Assembly: GCA_950022295.1 (NCBI GenBank)
Contig: OX465598.1
Span: 337,851,324 to 337,915,323 of the forward strand
Direction: 5' to 3'
Length of the DNA stretch: 64,000 nt
DNA from: Bromus sterilis
Lineage: Eukaryota; Streptophyta; Magnoliopsida; Poales; Poaceae
The position numbers and the translations under genes are program-made. Positions 9,441 to 20,751 of this stretch are shown piece after piece; position 1 is the first letter of the stretch; each line of letters starts with the position of its first letter. The notes under the pieces were generated by a model. That model worked only from the letters and a program-made list of their open reading frames with translations, made no database searches and had not been told where the DNA came from.

Positions 9441-11820
9441 TATATTCTATTTATTTAATATACAAGAATACTTTAAAAAATGCCACAATTTTTGAAAAGT
9501 TTGTTAAATATAAAAATTAAAACAAACAAAATATATAGTATTCCAAATTCAAATGATATTAAAGGACTTTTTTAGAATATTTACAACAATAAAAGGGACC
9601 AAAACTAGATGCAATCCTTGATTAAAATAAATCACGAAAGATAGAAAAATGAGAAAGTAAAATATGGAGAATAAAAAACCCCAGAAAAGGAGAAATAAAA
9701 ATAGTGAAAAGGAAAGGAAAAACCGAAAGACGCCCCAAAATAATAGGAAATTAGAAAAGCCACCGAATAGATTCCCTCTATGGAAAAGAAAATAATCTCA
9801 TCAGTTGTGTTTCCCTCCCCAGGTATGTAGGATAGGATAATTATTCCCCCCACCCCCCCCCCCCCCCCGCCCCAATTATGCGGAACAAGCACAAAATTGG
9901 GAATTTTGGAATAGGACCTGCCTTGCTAGATTTGCTTAAAAAAATTAGGTAATTTTGTCAAAATTTATATCTTAGTGCTTACAAATATAGAGTAAAGAAT
10001 TTGCTCACAAAAGTGAAACCAGGCTAGCTTTATTGGGAAAATCCATCTACACATGTTGCCTGACCTTTTTCTATTAGGGTGAGGCACTAATTTTCTCCAT
10101 GACGAATGGCCATGATAACCACCAAAAATGTTGGCATTGCTTAATTTTACTTCCACATTTTTTGTACATAGGAAATGATATTTTTATAATTCGGTACAAA
10201 TTTATAAGCTGTTTTATTTCACTCATATAGCCATCTAGTTTAATTTATCAACCAAATATTAAATAAGAAAGGAATATACATACTTGGATTGTATAGAGGG
10301 GGTTACTATTTTAATGAATCACACGTAGAGATATTGCTAGCTCACAGATTAATCATAGTCACATTTGATAACTTAATGGATTGAGCAGCAGGTCATAGAC
10401 CGCCCGAAAAACTATATCTGATATTTAAGCTATATCTTGTCATAAAAAGAAGTTTAATAGAAGTAATACTTGAAACTTGTCTAAGACTGTTAAATAATAA
10501 TGTCAATATGCGATTGAGAAACTTTTAGATACTCTCAGCCCAGACGAGCACAACCCAGTCAAGTAGTCTCCATGACCCGCAGTCCGTAGCATTTTAACCC
10601 CTTTTTTCATGGATGCGATTTTAGCCTTTGTTTCACCCAAACACAGTCGATCCTCAGAATGGAGAAGTCACATTTAAATCCTGAATTCGTAGAGATTTCC
10701 CAGTATAAACCTCGAATTCAATATTTATATCATCTTTATCCCGAACAATTGACTAAATCAAATGTTGTATTTGTTTGCCGCATCCAAAAAAATGGATGAG
10801 CTCCACCTGAGTGGTTGGTTGGATATTAGGATGAATTATGGCAGCCCATTAGTGTAGGTGGCACTGCTCTGATTTTTATCTTTTTCATTTTATTATAAAA
10901 TAATAAAAAACATAGTGACTATATATGTATTTTGAATTATGAAAAAATACATTACAAAATTAGGAAGTTTTTAAACTTCTAAATAATATTTGAAATATAC
11001 TATCATTTTCAAGTATTCCCAATCATTTTACAAAAATATGAAAAATGAACTTTTTATGATAATATTTACAAATTTGGTTTAGGATTCAAAAATTGTTCCC
11101 ATATTTTTAACAATGCCTATGTTTCAAAAAGGTTAAAATTTTCAAAATTAATTATCATGTAAAAGAATGTTCTTATAGGAATCTCCAAACTTAAAAAATG
11201 TTTGCTCATTTTAAAAATTGCCAGAAGTTAAAGAAAGGATCTTGTTTGCTATTTTTGGCCACAAATTTCGAAATGTTTATGTTTTCCAAAATTGTTCTTT
11301 ATAGGGCATTTTGTGACCCTAATTAAGCTATTTGCTTTATCTTAAATAGTTTTACAGAATATATTTTGTAAAATATTTTCATAGAATATATTTTATAAAC
11401 TATTTTTGTAAGCAATTTTCGTGGATTACAATTTGGAAACTATTTTTTACAAAATAGATATATATTTAAATAAATTTAAAAAAGGTTCATGTTTTCATAA
11501 ATTATTTTCTTTTTTACAAATACAAATTTCATTAATTTTTACCACAAATTTTTTTAACATTTATTATCTTAACGAAAATGAAAAATGAACTAAGAATATT
11601 TTTTAGAACAGACCGTGCGAGCGATTGCCCTAATAGATCCGTTCAATTTGTTTTAATGTCTAGCTACCAAGTTCAATCGAAGTACTTAGATGCAGGGATC
11701 CTTTAAACCTTAATTCAATAACCTAAAGTGCGATAGTAATTTTGATTTTAGAGTTTAAATCGCCGAATCTTTATGAATCTAGGGTTTAAAATAGACTTTA
11801 TTTTCTCTTAGAATGAGATG
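9441..11820. other. AT-rich intergenic DNA; possible eroded TIR element
   Basis: No gene. A C-homopolymer interrupted by A and G lies at 9846-9873. Between about 10590 and 11815 the two ends show diverged inverted similarity (CCTGAATTCGTAGAGATT near 10680 against CCTAGATTCATAAAGATT on the complement near 11780, roughly 27 of 40 matches), which could be an old Mutator-like element. I could not define its ends or a target duplication. Confidence 0.3.
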
Positions 11821-12169
11821 GGAAACACCGTATCTTTTTCCCTAAATGATCTTAGTTTGAACTTAAGTACACAGCTAACCCCCGTAATAACTTATTCCCA
11901 TATTTGTTCCCTTGAGTTTTTGCTCGAAAAATCATTAGATGTTTTAGAACGGTGAAAGGTCAATATGCCTAGTTGGCAGTCAAAAGCGCATGATTAACTA
12001 CTGCCAACTAGATGTCTTAACATTTCAACGCCCAGAAACGTCTAAAACATCTAATGGTTTGTCTACAGGTAAAGATGTAGGCTAACGGTTAACCGTTTTA
12101 CAAAAGTATTAGATGTGGAAATGAGTTCTTTTAGGGGTCAGTTCAAATACTTGAAGTTCAAACTAAGAT

Positions 12170-13701
12170 GGAAAAAGTCTGAAATAAACCTTAAACTTGT
12201 AGACGAAAGCTAAATCAAACCCTGAACTTTGAATCCCGGTCGTTTGCACACTAAACTCATGAATCCCGGTCTAAATTAAACCTTATACCTGTTTGGCAGA
12301 CCGGGAATTGGAGTATCCGCCGGGATCGCGCTTACTATTCAACAAAACGATTTGGGCCGGCCCATTACCGCAGAAACTTGCGTTCGTTTTTTCTTTTTTC
12401 GTTTATTTTTATTTTCATTTTATTTTATTACTTTTTTCACATGAAAAATGCATGTAGTGTATTAAAATTTCAAAAGTATTTGCGCTCCAGTTTTTGAAAA
12501 TTTGTAAACATATTCTCATTCGATTTTTCAAAATTTAAAAAATGGTACCAATTAAAAATGTTTGTTCTGCTCGATTTTTTTTTTCTCAGTACCCAATACA
12601 CATTTTTCGCGCACACATGAAATATTTTTTGATGTATTTAATAAATATGTTAACTGATTTATACATATATTTTTAAGTTATATTATTTTTGAAAATTTGT
12701 AAACATATTCTCATTCGATTTTTTAAAATTTTAAAAACCTTACCAATTAAAAATGTTTGTTCTGCTCGATTTTTTTCTCAGTACCCAATACACATTTTCC
12801 GCGCACACATGAAATATTTTTTGATGTATTTAATAAATATGTTAACCGATATATATATATATTTAAGTTATATTATTTTTGAAATTTATTAATATAAACC
12901 AAGAGTCTGATATCATTTTCTCTAATAAAAATAGAAGGGATCAAACTGACAACCTCTATGTACGCGGCAGAGGATCAACCGGCACACCAAGACATCTTTT
13001 ATGTTATTGGGTGATACCCAGATGCTATAATGTTTATAAAATATTGTATTAACAAATAATTTTATTTTATATTAATTACAAAATACCTATTAACAAATAA
13101 TTTTAATTTATATTAATTATAAAATACTTATTAACAACTAGTTTTATTGTATATTGCATATTAAAAAATTTATTGTATATACAAGTAACGAATTTTGTTG
13201 TACATTGCCTATAAAATATACATAAATTGTATATACGAGTAGCGAATTTTATTTAATGTATGTTGGGTACCAAGGACATGTATTTATATTTTACGCGCAC
13301 ACATGAAATAAATTTTCTCACTAAATTGCCGCGCACTTAAACGTATTTATTTTTTCGTACATATATATTATTTTTTATTGTGAATTCTTAGTTTTTCACA
13401 CTTTTAAGTGTTATCAATTATTGAAATACGCAATAAAATTGAATTTTTATGTTTTTTGTGTGCGAACATTTTTTTAATATAATGCAAATGTGAATAAATG
13501 ATAAAAATAAAAATAAAAAACCAGCGTGCGAGCTACTGTGCAAATGGGCCGGTCCGGTTAATCCTCATATCCCAGCGATCCCACTCAAGGTTTAAATTAG
13601 ACCGGGATATAAAAGTTTGGGGTACTGATTTCCGGGATTGTAAGTTTGGGGTTCAGTTGAGCTTTCGTCTACAAGTTCAGGGTTTATTTTAGACTTTTTC
13701 C
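12170..13701. mobile_element. Mutator-like element (1532 bp) nested in the hairpin MITE
   Basis: Flanked by perfect 9-bp duplications AACTAAGAT (12161-12169 and 13702-13710). Terminal inverted repeats of about 70 bp begin GGAAAAAGTCTGAAATAAAC and, on the complement of the right end, GGAAAAAGTCTAAAATAAAC, continuing through ACTTGTAGACGAAAGCT. No transposase is encoded. Removing the element restores the continuity of the surrounding hairpin MITE, which independently confirms its borders. Confidence 0.88.
12491..12880. repeat. Two tandem copies of a ~195-bp unit
   Basis: The segment starting TTTTTGAAAATTTGTAAACA at 12491 recurs at 12686 with few differences, including the CTCAGTACCCAATACACATT and GCGCACACATGAAATATT blocks. 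A partial third start is seen after 12870. The array lies inside the MULE. Confidence 0.85.
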
Positions 13702-13742
13702 AACTAAGATCATTTATATTAGGGCAAAAGATACGGAAACAC

Positions 13743-14050
13743 TGGGAACTCGGTCACAGCACACGTGCCGTGACGCGTTTACGTGTCACATCCCCCGAGG
13801 CAGGGCACGGTGCCACGGTGTTGTCCAGTACGGCAGCGTGCAGTACGGACACGTCGGACCAGAGGGCCACCCTCCTCGTCGTGGGCGCCACTGGGAAGAT
13901 GAGATAAGCTTCACCAAGTTCGAGATTATTTCAGTCACGTGCCACCACCCAAACAAAATCTCGCAAAATAGAACCCAATCCATCTACACAACACACCCTT
14001 GGCGCTGTTTTGATGGTACAGCACTACTCCATTTACACAGTACAAATTTG
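13743..14050. other. 3' flank of the EXORDIUM-like gene
   Basis: Moderately GC-rich unique-looking DNA between the hairpin MITE and the gene's transcript end. No gene or repeat recognised; the short ORFs on both strands lack any family signature. Confidence 0.4.
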
Positions 14051-14076
14051 ATTTATATTTTACAGGGAGGTCCTTC

Positions 14077-14082
14077 TTTATT
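14077..14082 (-). terminator. Poly(A) signal AATAAA for the EXORDIUM-like gene
   Basis: AATAAA on the minus strand about 165 bases past the stop codon at 14248, a usual spacing for a plant 3' UTR, followed by T-rich sequence. Confidence 0.6.
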
Positions 14083-14247
14083 CAGCACGAGAAGACCCAA
14101 ACACAAGAGCGGAGCTCATATACACACGAACTATTTACACATATATGCACTACAGTACCATTTGTACCCGATACACTCTTTCTTGGCTAGCAGGCAGATT
14201 TGACGGACTCAACTTCACTTGTCGCTAACACTGTGCCGATAGTGCTA

Positions 14248-15213
14248 CTACACCAGCGTGGAGCAGGCGGACGTGGCGGGGTCGAACAGCGCCGGCAGCA
14301 GGTACTTCCTCCCGTGCGCGCCGTGGGCGTTGTAGCTCGCTCCGGTGGCGCCGTCCACCAGAAGCTGGCCGGCGTACCCGGGGTACGCGCCCTTGCCGTA
14401 CACCCCCGGGCACGCCGTCGCGGCCTCCAGCGGCGCCTCCCGCTCCCCCTGGTAGAACCCGTCGCCGAACGGGTTGGTCACCGCGCCGGCCACCATGCTC
14501 GCCACGTTGATGATGAGCCCGTCCATGCCCACGTCGCCGTTCGGCGCCGCCAGCGCCGGCGCCTGCGGCCCGTACGCCGGCTGGTGGAACGGCCACGCGC
14601 ACTGCCCGGCGCACTGCGTCGCCGGGTTGCCGGCCCACACGTACGCCGTGCCGGACTTGGCGTCCACGGTGCCGTGCCGGCCGCACCGGCTCACGCAGAA
14701 CCCCTCCACGCCCACGTCCTGCGCCGTGAGCACCAGCGCGATGCCGCCCTTCGCGGGCCGCGCCTTGGCCGCCAGCGCCGGCAGCTGGGACAGCTTCAGG
14801 CTCTTCCCCAGCGAGCACCTCTCATCAGAGACCTGGCCGGACATCACCACGCGCGCGGCCTTCGTGGCGCCGTGCTCCCCGTGCTTGCCGACGGCCGCCG
14901 CCTTGGAGAGGTACAGCTGGTGGATGCTGCTCCACCACTGCGAGACGGACGGCGCCGGGGACGCGCGCGTCGGGGCGGAGAGGGAGAGGAGGAAGTCGGA
15001 GACGATGGCCTTCTGCGCTGCCGTGAAGCGGCCGTACCAGAGGACGGAGACGGGGATGTCGCCGTGGAGCACGGCGCCGTTGTGGTACGTCAGCTGGTTC
15101 GGCTGCGGCTGGACCAGGAACATGAGCTTTCTGGTGGTAACCGACGACGCGGCCGCCATGCTTGCGGTGGCGAGCACCATTAGTGCTAGGAGGAGGAGGT
15201 TTCTCTTGGCCAT
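14248..15213 (-). CDS. EXORDIUM-like / phosphate-induced protein 1 family protein
   Basis: An intact intronless 321-residue protein. Residues 1-22 (MAKRNLLLLALMVLATASMA...) are a signal peptide, so it should be secreted to the cell wall. The rest matches the EXORDIUM/PHI-1 family: LTYHNGAVLHGDIPVSVLWY near residue 41, the WYGRF block, SQWWSSIHQLY near 91, two cysteine-rich pieces (FCVSRCGRHG and CAGQCAWPF), and a C-terminal run including DGLIINVASMVAGAVTNPFG, GFYQG, ACPGVYGKGAYPGYAG and YLLPALFDP. Length agrees with the family (about 300-330). In Arabidopsis, EXORDIUM genes are brassinosteroid- and carbon-responsive and affect cell expansion; no biochemical activity is established. Codon use is strongly GC-biased, typical of intronless grass genes. 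The ATG at 15213 is the first in frame and directly precedes the signal peptide. This is the only apparently functional gene in the window; which paralogue it is cannot be told. Confidence 0.95.
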   Translation of the reverse strand: MAKRNLLLLALMVLATASMAAASSVTTRKLMFLVQPQPNQLTYHNGAVLHGDIPVSVLWYGRFTAAQKAIVSDFLLSLSAPTRASPAPSVSQWWSSIHQLYLSKAAAVGKHGEHGATKAARVVMSGQVSDERCSLGKSLKLSQLPALAAKARPAKGGIALVLTAQDVGVEGFCVSRCGRHGTVDAKSGTAYVWAGNPATQCAGQCAWPFHQPAYGPQAPALAAPNGDVGMDGLIINVASMVAGAVTNPFGDGFYQGEREAPLEAATACPGVYGKGAYPGYAGQLLVDGATGASYNAHGAHGRKYLLPALFDPATSACSTLV

Positions 15214-15323
15214 TTGGGGAAGAGGGGTTTAGATTTGGGAAAAAGGTTTTGGGTACGTGTCCGTGCCTTGGATGGTGCTGCTTTGCTGTGAGTGTGTGGG
15301 GAGCAATGGCAAGCGGGGATTCC

Positions 15324-15332
15324 TTTTTTATA
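15324..15332 (-). promoter_or_regulatory. TATA box of the EXORDIUM-like gene
   Basis: TATAAAAAA on the minus strand about 110 bases before the start codon. This would place transcription start near 15298 and give an 85-base 5' UTR, ordinary for a grass gene. The segment between contains pyrimidine/A-rich leader and no upstream ATG in good context. Confidence 0.7.
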
Positions 15333-15345
15333 GGGAAGCCCGGTG

Positions 15346-15692
15346 CGAACTGTGATGAGTGCAGCCTTGTTGCGCATATGTTAAACGAGCGGTTTCCTAT
15401 GTCAAGATAATCAGGGTATGCTAGCTAAATCTCAATCGAATAAGATTTAACAAAGTCTCAATCAATACTGTATTCATGAAATTATGTGTGAAATTTTATT
15501 TAGAAAAATATTATCTTTTACATTTTTATCACTTAACTAAAACTTTTTTAAATTTTAATTGACTAAAACCTAAACACACAGATGCTACAAACCAACCAGT
15601 GGCTTACACAAACGGGCATGCACTAATGCGGTCACATCCTTTGTTTTATCTCATAATGTACTAAGACTAACTTTTTTATAATAAAAAAGATA
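15346..15692. other. Upstream region of the EXORDIUM-like gene
   Basis: Probable promoter-distal DNA of the minus-strand gene. AT-rich, no motif that I can assign with confidence. A Stowaway MITE bounds it on the right. Confidence 0.4.
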
Positions 15693-15785
15693 CTCACTCC
15701 CTTTCAAAGTAATTGTCGCAGCCTTAGTACAAATTTGTACTAGAACTAGTATAAAGTTGAGACAGTTATTTTGAAACGAAGGGAG
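15693..15785. mobile_element. Stowaway MITE (93 bp, Thalos-like)
   Basis: Ends CTCACTCCCTTTCAAAGTAA and TTTTGAAACGAAGGGAG, flanked by TA (15691-15692 and 15786-15787). Same 93-base length and the same TTAGTACAAATTTGTACTAG-type hairpin core as the copy at 9348. It lies about 480 bases upstream of the EXORDIUM-like start codon. Confidence 0.85.
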
Positions 15786-16252
15786 TACAAAACAATTGCA
15801 CAGTTATGTTAGGTTGCAATTAATTCAGTAACTATGAGCATTGAAAGAGTAGTTTTGTATTCTCACCCCTGGTGTGAAATTTGTTTACCGAAGTTTTACG
15901 TCCAATCCAAAATGTACATCAGATTAGCACTTTTACCAATCAAACAGTTTCAGTACAAACACTAAAATACTACTCGTGGCGTAGTTAGAATTTTTCAATG
16001 AATCTATTTTGTTAGTGAGACAAAATGTTCACAAAAATAATAATGAAAATATCATATTTTTTGCAGGGAATTCAAAATATCATTTTGAAGTGATCCGACA
16101 TCTAGAAACACCTTCATCGTGGAGTATTTTCATTTTCTGTAAGAATATGCTTGCCATTCATTTTGTCCTGTAGGAGATGTGGGGGCAATTTGTGATGATT
16201 GGATCCCATCCATTGGCTGCCAAAGTTGACTCGAAAAACCACAATCAACTAA

Positions 16253-16535
16253 GAGCACTCCCAATGCTAGTATCTTAGCACGAAATCATAGGTAATTTGC
16301 TTATGTGGCATAGTGTTTAATGAAGAAAGAGAGGGAGGTTGTATCTTAGCTAAGATACAATCCTTGCACGTGGCCATATGCAAAAAAACATGATTAGACC
16401 AATCACGTTTATGCATGGAGCTAAAATCATTAAATAAGATACAACATCTAAGAAACAATGCATTGTGGGGGTTGTATCTTAAGTTTTTATTGCTCCTATG
16501 ATATTGTGCTAAGAAACAATGCATTGGGAGAGCCC
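16253..16535 (+). mobile_element. Tourist-type (PIF/Harbinger) MITE, copy 1
   Basis: 283 bp with ends GAGCACTCCCAATGC and GCATTGGGAGAGCCC and TAA target duplications (16250-16252, 16536-16538). Contains the AGATACAA/TTGTATCTTAGCTAAGATA block typical of this MITE group. No coding capacity. Confidence 0.88.
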
Positions 16536-16612
16536 TAATTATGCAATCCAATGCTAATGAATAAAACCATGAAGCGACTAAGAGCAATTACATCAGAGTT
16601 GTATTCACCTGA

Positions 16613-16894
16613 GGGCTCTCCCAATGCATTGTTTCTTAGCACAATATCATAGGAGCAATAAACATTTAAGATACAACCCCTACAATGCATTGTTTCTTAG
16701 AGGTTGTATCTTATTTAATGATTTTTGCTCCATGCATAAATGTAATTGGTCTAACCATGCTTTTTGCATATGACCACGTGCAAGGGTTGTATCTTAGCTA
16801 AGATACAACTTCATTCTTTTTCTTCATTAAATAGTATGTCACATAAGCAAAATGCATATGATTACGTGCTAAGAAACAAGCATTGGGAGTGCCC
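16613..16894 (-). mobile_element. Tourist-type MITE, copy 2 (inverted relative to copy 1)
   Basis: 282 bp with ends GGGCTCTCCCAATGCATTG and GCATTGGGAGTGCCC, bordered by TGA on both sides (16610-16612, 16895-16897). The sequence is the reverse complement of copy 1 with scattered differences; only 77 bases separate them. Confidence 0.88.
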
Positions 16895-17019
16895 TGATAG
16901 TCATAATAATTTGCTAAAAAATAGTCAAAATAATAATTAATACAGTGATTGTACACGAAGATGTCATTCTAGTAGAGTCGTCAAGTTTAGAGCTTTTTAG
17001 GGTTGAAACTGTAGCACAA

Positions 17020-17430
17020 TCGTTCTATAACATTATATCAATAAAAAAAGTATTTACATATGTTACAAAAGCAAAACAATCAGCAATTAGCCTATTCCCG
17101 TTCCACTGAATTCCATGATCAAAATTCTAGACAATAAGATGATGTGGCCAATTTTGTAATCTAGCTCTGTATTTTTGCTTAATTGTGAAAATAAGCAGTT
17201 TAAGATAAGAATGAAGAGCTCTATTCCAATCTTGTATAGATGTGGTTTGATTCATGAAGATCTTATTGTTCCTTTGCATCCCTATGTGCCAACAACCAAT
17301 GGTTATGATCTCCCATGCAATTCCTTTGGGCAGGCAAAGTTCCAATGTAGTAGTTTCATACTTTCATCCATGATAGAGATTCCTCTATTCTTATTCGATG
17401 CAATCGATTCCCGGCAGTTTGGAGAAAATC
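17020..17430 (-). pseudogene. 3' remnant of a LINE (ORF2 C-terminus)
   Basis: The minus-strand frame 17127-17345 reads EIITIGCWHIGMQRNNKIFM and continues to SIQDWNRALHSYLKLL and LQNWPHHL. This resembles the end of plant L1-type ORF2 proteins (a tryptophan, a QRN-type motif, then ...W...L..W), and parallels the tail of the LINE at 47-54 kb (WCIWIVRNGKTFRNE ... ISWINSL). Upstream codons are out of frame. Only the last 100 or so residues remain; the rest is truncated, as is usual for old LINEs. Confidence 0.5.
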
Positions 17431-17450
17431 TCTAGTCCCGAATCAAATGA

Positions 17451-18184
17451 TGTGATGTTTATCGGCCCAACAGGAACCGAGGTACCCTGGGTCGTACCTT
17501 GGGCCTAGGATGCATCAGGGCATGACCAAGGAAGAGCCTCGGCCAACTTTTGGAGCCTCTTCCCTCAAAGATAATGTGTACTCGAGGACTTCCTGAAGGC
17601 ATCCCCTCTTGAAGACGTCGACCCCCCGAAGAGGCAAAGAGCGTCGACAAGGAACGAGCAAGGACAGATAAGGGCACTAAGGCTTCCTTCCCGATGAAGG
17701 TTTGCCGACCCTCCTGAAGGCCGCTCTCCTTCGAGATGAAGTCAAGTCCAAGGCAACAACCTCCAAGACCGTACTAATTTAGCTAAGGCAAATAGCTTTG
17801 GTTAGGATAAGGACAAAGCATGTTCCCATCACCATTGGCCTCATGTGGGTACCCTTCCCACCAACCTGTGGGGGAAGATGACTAGGGCAACTATATAAGG
17901 GTCAACTAGGGCACCATAGCAAAGGATCGGCCATTCCAGATCTCAAACTTGTAGATCTCCATGTTCATCTTCATCGGAGCAATCCCACACATGCAAGAGT
18001 AGGGCTTTACACCTCCATGGTGGCCTGAACCTAGGTAGCTCCTTGCGTCCTCACCGCGTTGTGTGTGTGTTGTACTTGCAGATCAGATCATCTTCGCCAC
18101 TGTCATCGTCGAGATCGTGAAGCCAAGCCCCAAGTGTTCGAACTAGGGTTTTGGAAGGTTTCCCTCAGACAAATCTCTCCGACA
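17451..18184 (+). mobile_element. LTR of an unplaced gypsy-type retrotransposon
   Basis: Begins TGTGATGTTTATCGGCCC and ends with ...TCTCTCCGACA, followed at 18187 by a primer-binding-site-like TGGCGCGCTAGGTAGGGG. A TATA box (TATATAAG, 17892-17899) precedes a leader-like segment, as expected for an LTR promoter. No matching right-hand LTR was found, so the element is truncated. Family not assigned. Confidence 0.65.
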
Positions 18185-18186
18185 TT

Positions 18187-18360
18187 TGGCGCGCTAGGTA
18201 GGGGGCTTCGTCTTCACATATCCGACCTCGACGTCGCCATGATCACGATATGCGCCAATCGAGCCTGCAGCGGACGAGGTGGTTGTGGTGGAGGCCATGC
18301 GGGACCCAGCGCCAAAGATCCCATGAGAGGGGCAAGCAGGGAGGGGATCAAAGTACTTTA
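18187..18360 (+). pseudogene. Primer binding site and start of truncated internal region
   Basis: Directly after the LTR comes TGGCGCGCTAGGTAGGGG and GC-rich sequence with an ATG near 18239, presumably the beginning of gag. The coding sequence is lost after about 40 codons and the right border near 18360 is unclear. Confidence 0.45.
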
Positions 18361-20190
18361 AGTGGAATGAGGTGTGAAGTGGCTAGGGTTTTGTCTGCAT
18401 GTGGATAGGGAGGTGATACTTGTGGGTAGGGGTGGGGTCAGGAATGGTCGGATTCAACGTGGGGGATTCATTCGGGCGCGTCCGAGGCTACCCATATATG
18501 GATCAAGTATGGGAGATGTCAAACAACTAGGGTGTATAAAGGCAGTTTGAGAGGTCTAGTTAGGTTGGATCGAATGATGGTGATCGATTCCTGATCGGGC
18601 AGTCTGCCAAAACTTATAAGAAAAATATGAGGGATTTTGCTGTAGATGCTCTTAGTGATATCTTTCCTAGTATTTCTTTTTTCTAATCAAGGGTCGAAAA
18701 ACTGAGATTGGGAAATGTTTTATTTAATTTTACTGAAATGAGCTATAATTTTGATTGAAGGTAGTAGTATTTTCTACATTATAGACTAGGTTAGAGAGTT
18801 TGTGGGAAAAGATTTCGTGGAGTTTTTTTTCATGAATAAGTAATGATTTCAAAAACCATACGACATAGGGAAACATATGAGATATATGTGTCACGAATCA
18901 AAGTTTCTTCTCTAACATCTCAAAAAGAGAAGTTTTTCAAGAGCATTGATTCGGTGCCGGGGTGCATGGAAACAATAAATAAATAAATATGAAAAAAGCT
19001 CAAAAAATACTAATTTTTTTGTGGTGGAAGAGGCTTACTGCGAGATGTTCGTGAATTTATTTAAGAAGTTCAGACATTTGTGGAGCTCGCGAAAAAAAAA
19101 CAAATTTGCGGTTTTCTTAAATGTTACTGTGCATGCACTATTACAAACTGAATATGTCTTTTTTGCCACGAGCTCTCTAGATGTCCAAAAAAGCTCAAGT
19201 TTTAGACAAACATCTAGCCCATAAGCATCTTTCATCATAAAAAATATTTTTTTAAGCTTCTTCGTATGTATGAGCCTGGGTTCAGATTCAAACTACTCAA
19301 GTTTTCCCCATAGAGACAACAGTGTCACAGCCTCCGCAAACAAAACAGACCATGGAAAGATTCACAAAAAGATGCTCAGATTGAAACGCAAAATTATGGG
19401 AGTGTTTAAGATGACGAAGGGCTTTTGCAAAAGATATATAAGAACGCATATGATTTATGCAAATGGTTAAACCAAAAAGAGGAGGTGGTCTTTGCTTTCG
19501 AGACAGGCTACTTGTACTTTGCATTAGAACAGGCAGGATGCCAATCAGTGGAGCAAAGGACCAGAAAGGGTCGCAGATCTTTCAACTAAGAAACACGCGT
19601 GTGTGCGTGGAAGTCCAACCGGAGAATACCATGTACGGGCCACACATAATTGGAGGGACCCCCTCTCATCTCATGATCATCTGAGACGAGACGGTGGCCT
19701 CCCATAAGCGCAGAAACTGGCTTTCTAATCGTCCTGGATCGAGACGAGAGGCTGGTTGGATCTCTGGACCGGGCACGGAAAAGTTGCTGCCGAACTTGAC
19801 GGATACGTCGGTCGATGAGAGACCGTAAATACATGCATGGAATCCATCCATCCATGCATGCACAAGTGCGAGGGCGAGGGCGGATGCACCCGTGGGCGAT
19901 CGCGATCCGGTCGTCGTCCTATCGTGATGATGGACCGGCCGCTGGATGGCCCTGTCCATGCTCCCATGAAAATGAAATGGGATTTAAAAATGGCGCCATT
20001 TCCTGTGTGGGATACAGTGGTGAACAGTTATCATTGTCCATTTGTTTTTCCTGGATCTCAATCATTGCCGTTTTTAAATGCTCCCTTTGTTCAAAATTTA
20101 AGGAGGTTCGTTTTTGTGAGTGGGAATGGGTGTGACCTCTGCCCAGTCGGAGCCCAAACAAACTTGGCATCATTAGCTCAGGGGAAATGA
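18361..20190. other. Unassigned intergenic DNA
   Basis: Composition changes several times, suggesting small fragments of old transposons (for example near 18440-18600 and 19021-19250), but no ends, target duplications or coding domains could be defined. No gene supported. Confidence 0.35.
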
Positions 20191-20193
20191 TTA

Positions 20194-20751
20194 GAGCATG
20201 GTTAATAGTATAGCTAGCTGCTGGCTATAAAAAAATGTCATGTCATCTATAATTAACCTTATAGTCAACAAGTATAATAGTAAGGTTAGAGCATGGTTAA
20301 TAGTGTAGCCGGTTGTTGGTTATAAGGAGATGTCATGTCATTTATAATTAACCTTATAGCCAACTAGTATAATGGTTAGTTATAAATATATACTACTCTA
20401 TTGATACATGACCCACATGTCTATCTTACAAAGTGCCTAGGAGGACGTGCTGCAGCTGGCTACTAATCTGTAGTCCGCTTCTCTTCTCTCTTCTCTCCTC
20501 TCTCCTCCACCTCACCTCAAATATAATATTTTAATGCTTACAGCCTGCTAACTGTACCTTATTGTATTTGCTCTTATAAGGAGTACTACTTTAGCAATAT
20601 ATGACTCACATGTTTATCTCACAAAGTGTTTAGGAGCACGTGTTGCAGCTGCCCGCTTTTTTTCTCTCTCATTTTTTCTCTTCTTCAACTAAGTACAAAT
20701 ATACTATTTAAATCTTTATAGCCAGCTGACTAAACATTATTATACTTGCTC
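20194..20751 (+). mobile_element. Tourist-type MITE (outer copy, interrupted)
   Basis: Starts GAGCATGGTTAATAGTATAG and ends ATTATTATACTTGCTC with TTA target duplications (20191-20193, 20752-20754). It is split by a second copy of the same family at 20289-20573, also TTA-flanked. Left and right parts together make about 270 bp, the normal length. Confidence 0.82.
20289..20573 (+). mobile_element. Tourist-type MITE (inner copy)
   Basis: 285 bp, starts GAGCATGGTTAATAGTGTAG and ends ACCTTATTGTATTTGCTC, flanked by TTA (20286-20288 and 20574-20576). Collinear with the outer copy (ATGTCATGTCAT, AACCTTATAG, CCCACATGTCTATC blocks), so it is a sibling inserted into the outer copy. Confidence 0.85.

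Larger units (their letters stand above)
11829..13735. mobile_element. Hairpin (foldback) MITE interrupted by a MULE
   Basis: The left arm starts CGTATCTTTTTCCCT and the right arm ends AGGGCAAAAGATACG. Both flanks carry GGAAACAC/GAAACAC (11821-11828 and 13735-13742), a 7-8 bp duplication that would suit a hAT or Mutator origin. Left-arm sequence (ATCTTAGTTTGAACTT, then ATTAGATGTTTTAGA, then CTAGTTGGCAGT) recurs inverted in the right arm, so before interruption the element was about 375 bp and almost wholly self-complementary. The element at 12170-13701 splits its right arm. Confidence 0.7.

Noticed and set aside
14200..15232. Long plus-strand ORFs opposite the EXORDIUM-like gene (327 and 252 codons) and a 197-codon minus-strand frame
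   Set aside because: They are shadows of a GC-rich coding sequence; only the 321-residue minus-strand frame has a signal peptide and family motifs.
16253..16894. MicroRNA gene
   Set aside because: The fold is explained by an inverted MITE pair; without small-RNA data no mature product can be claimed.
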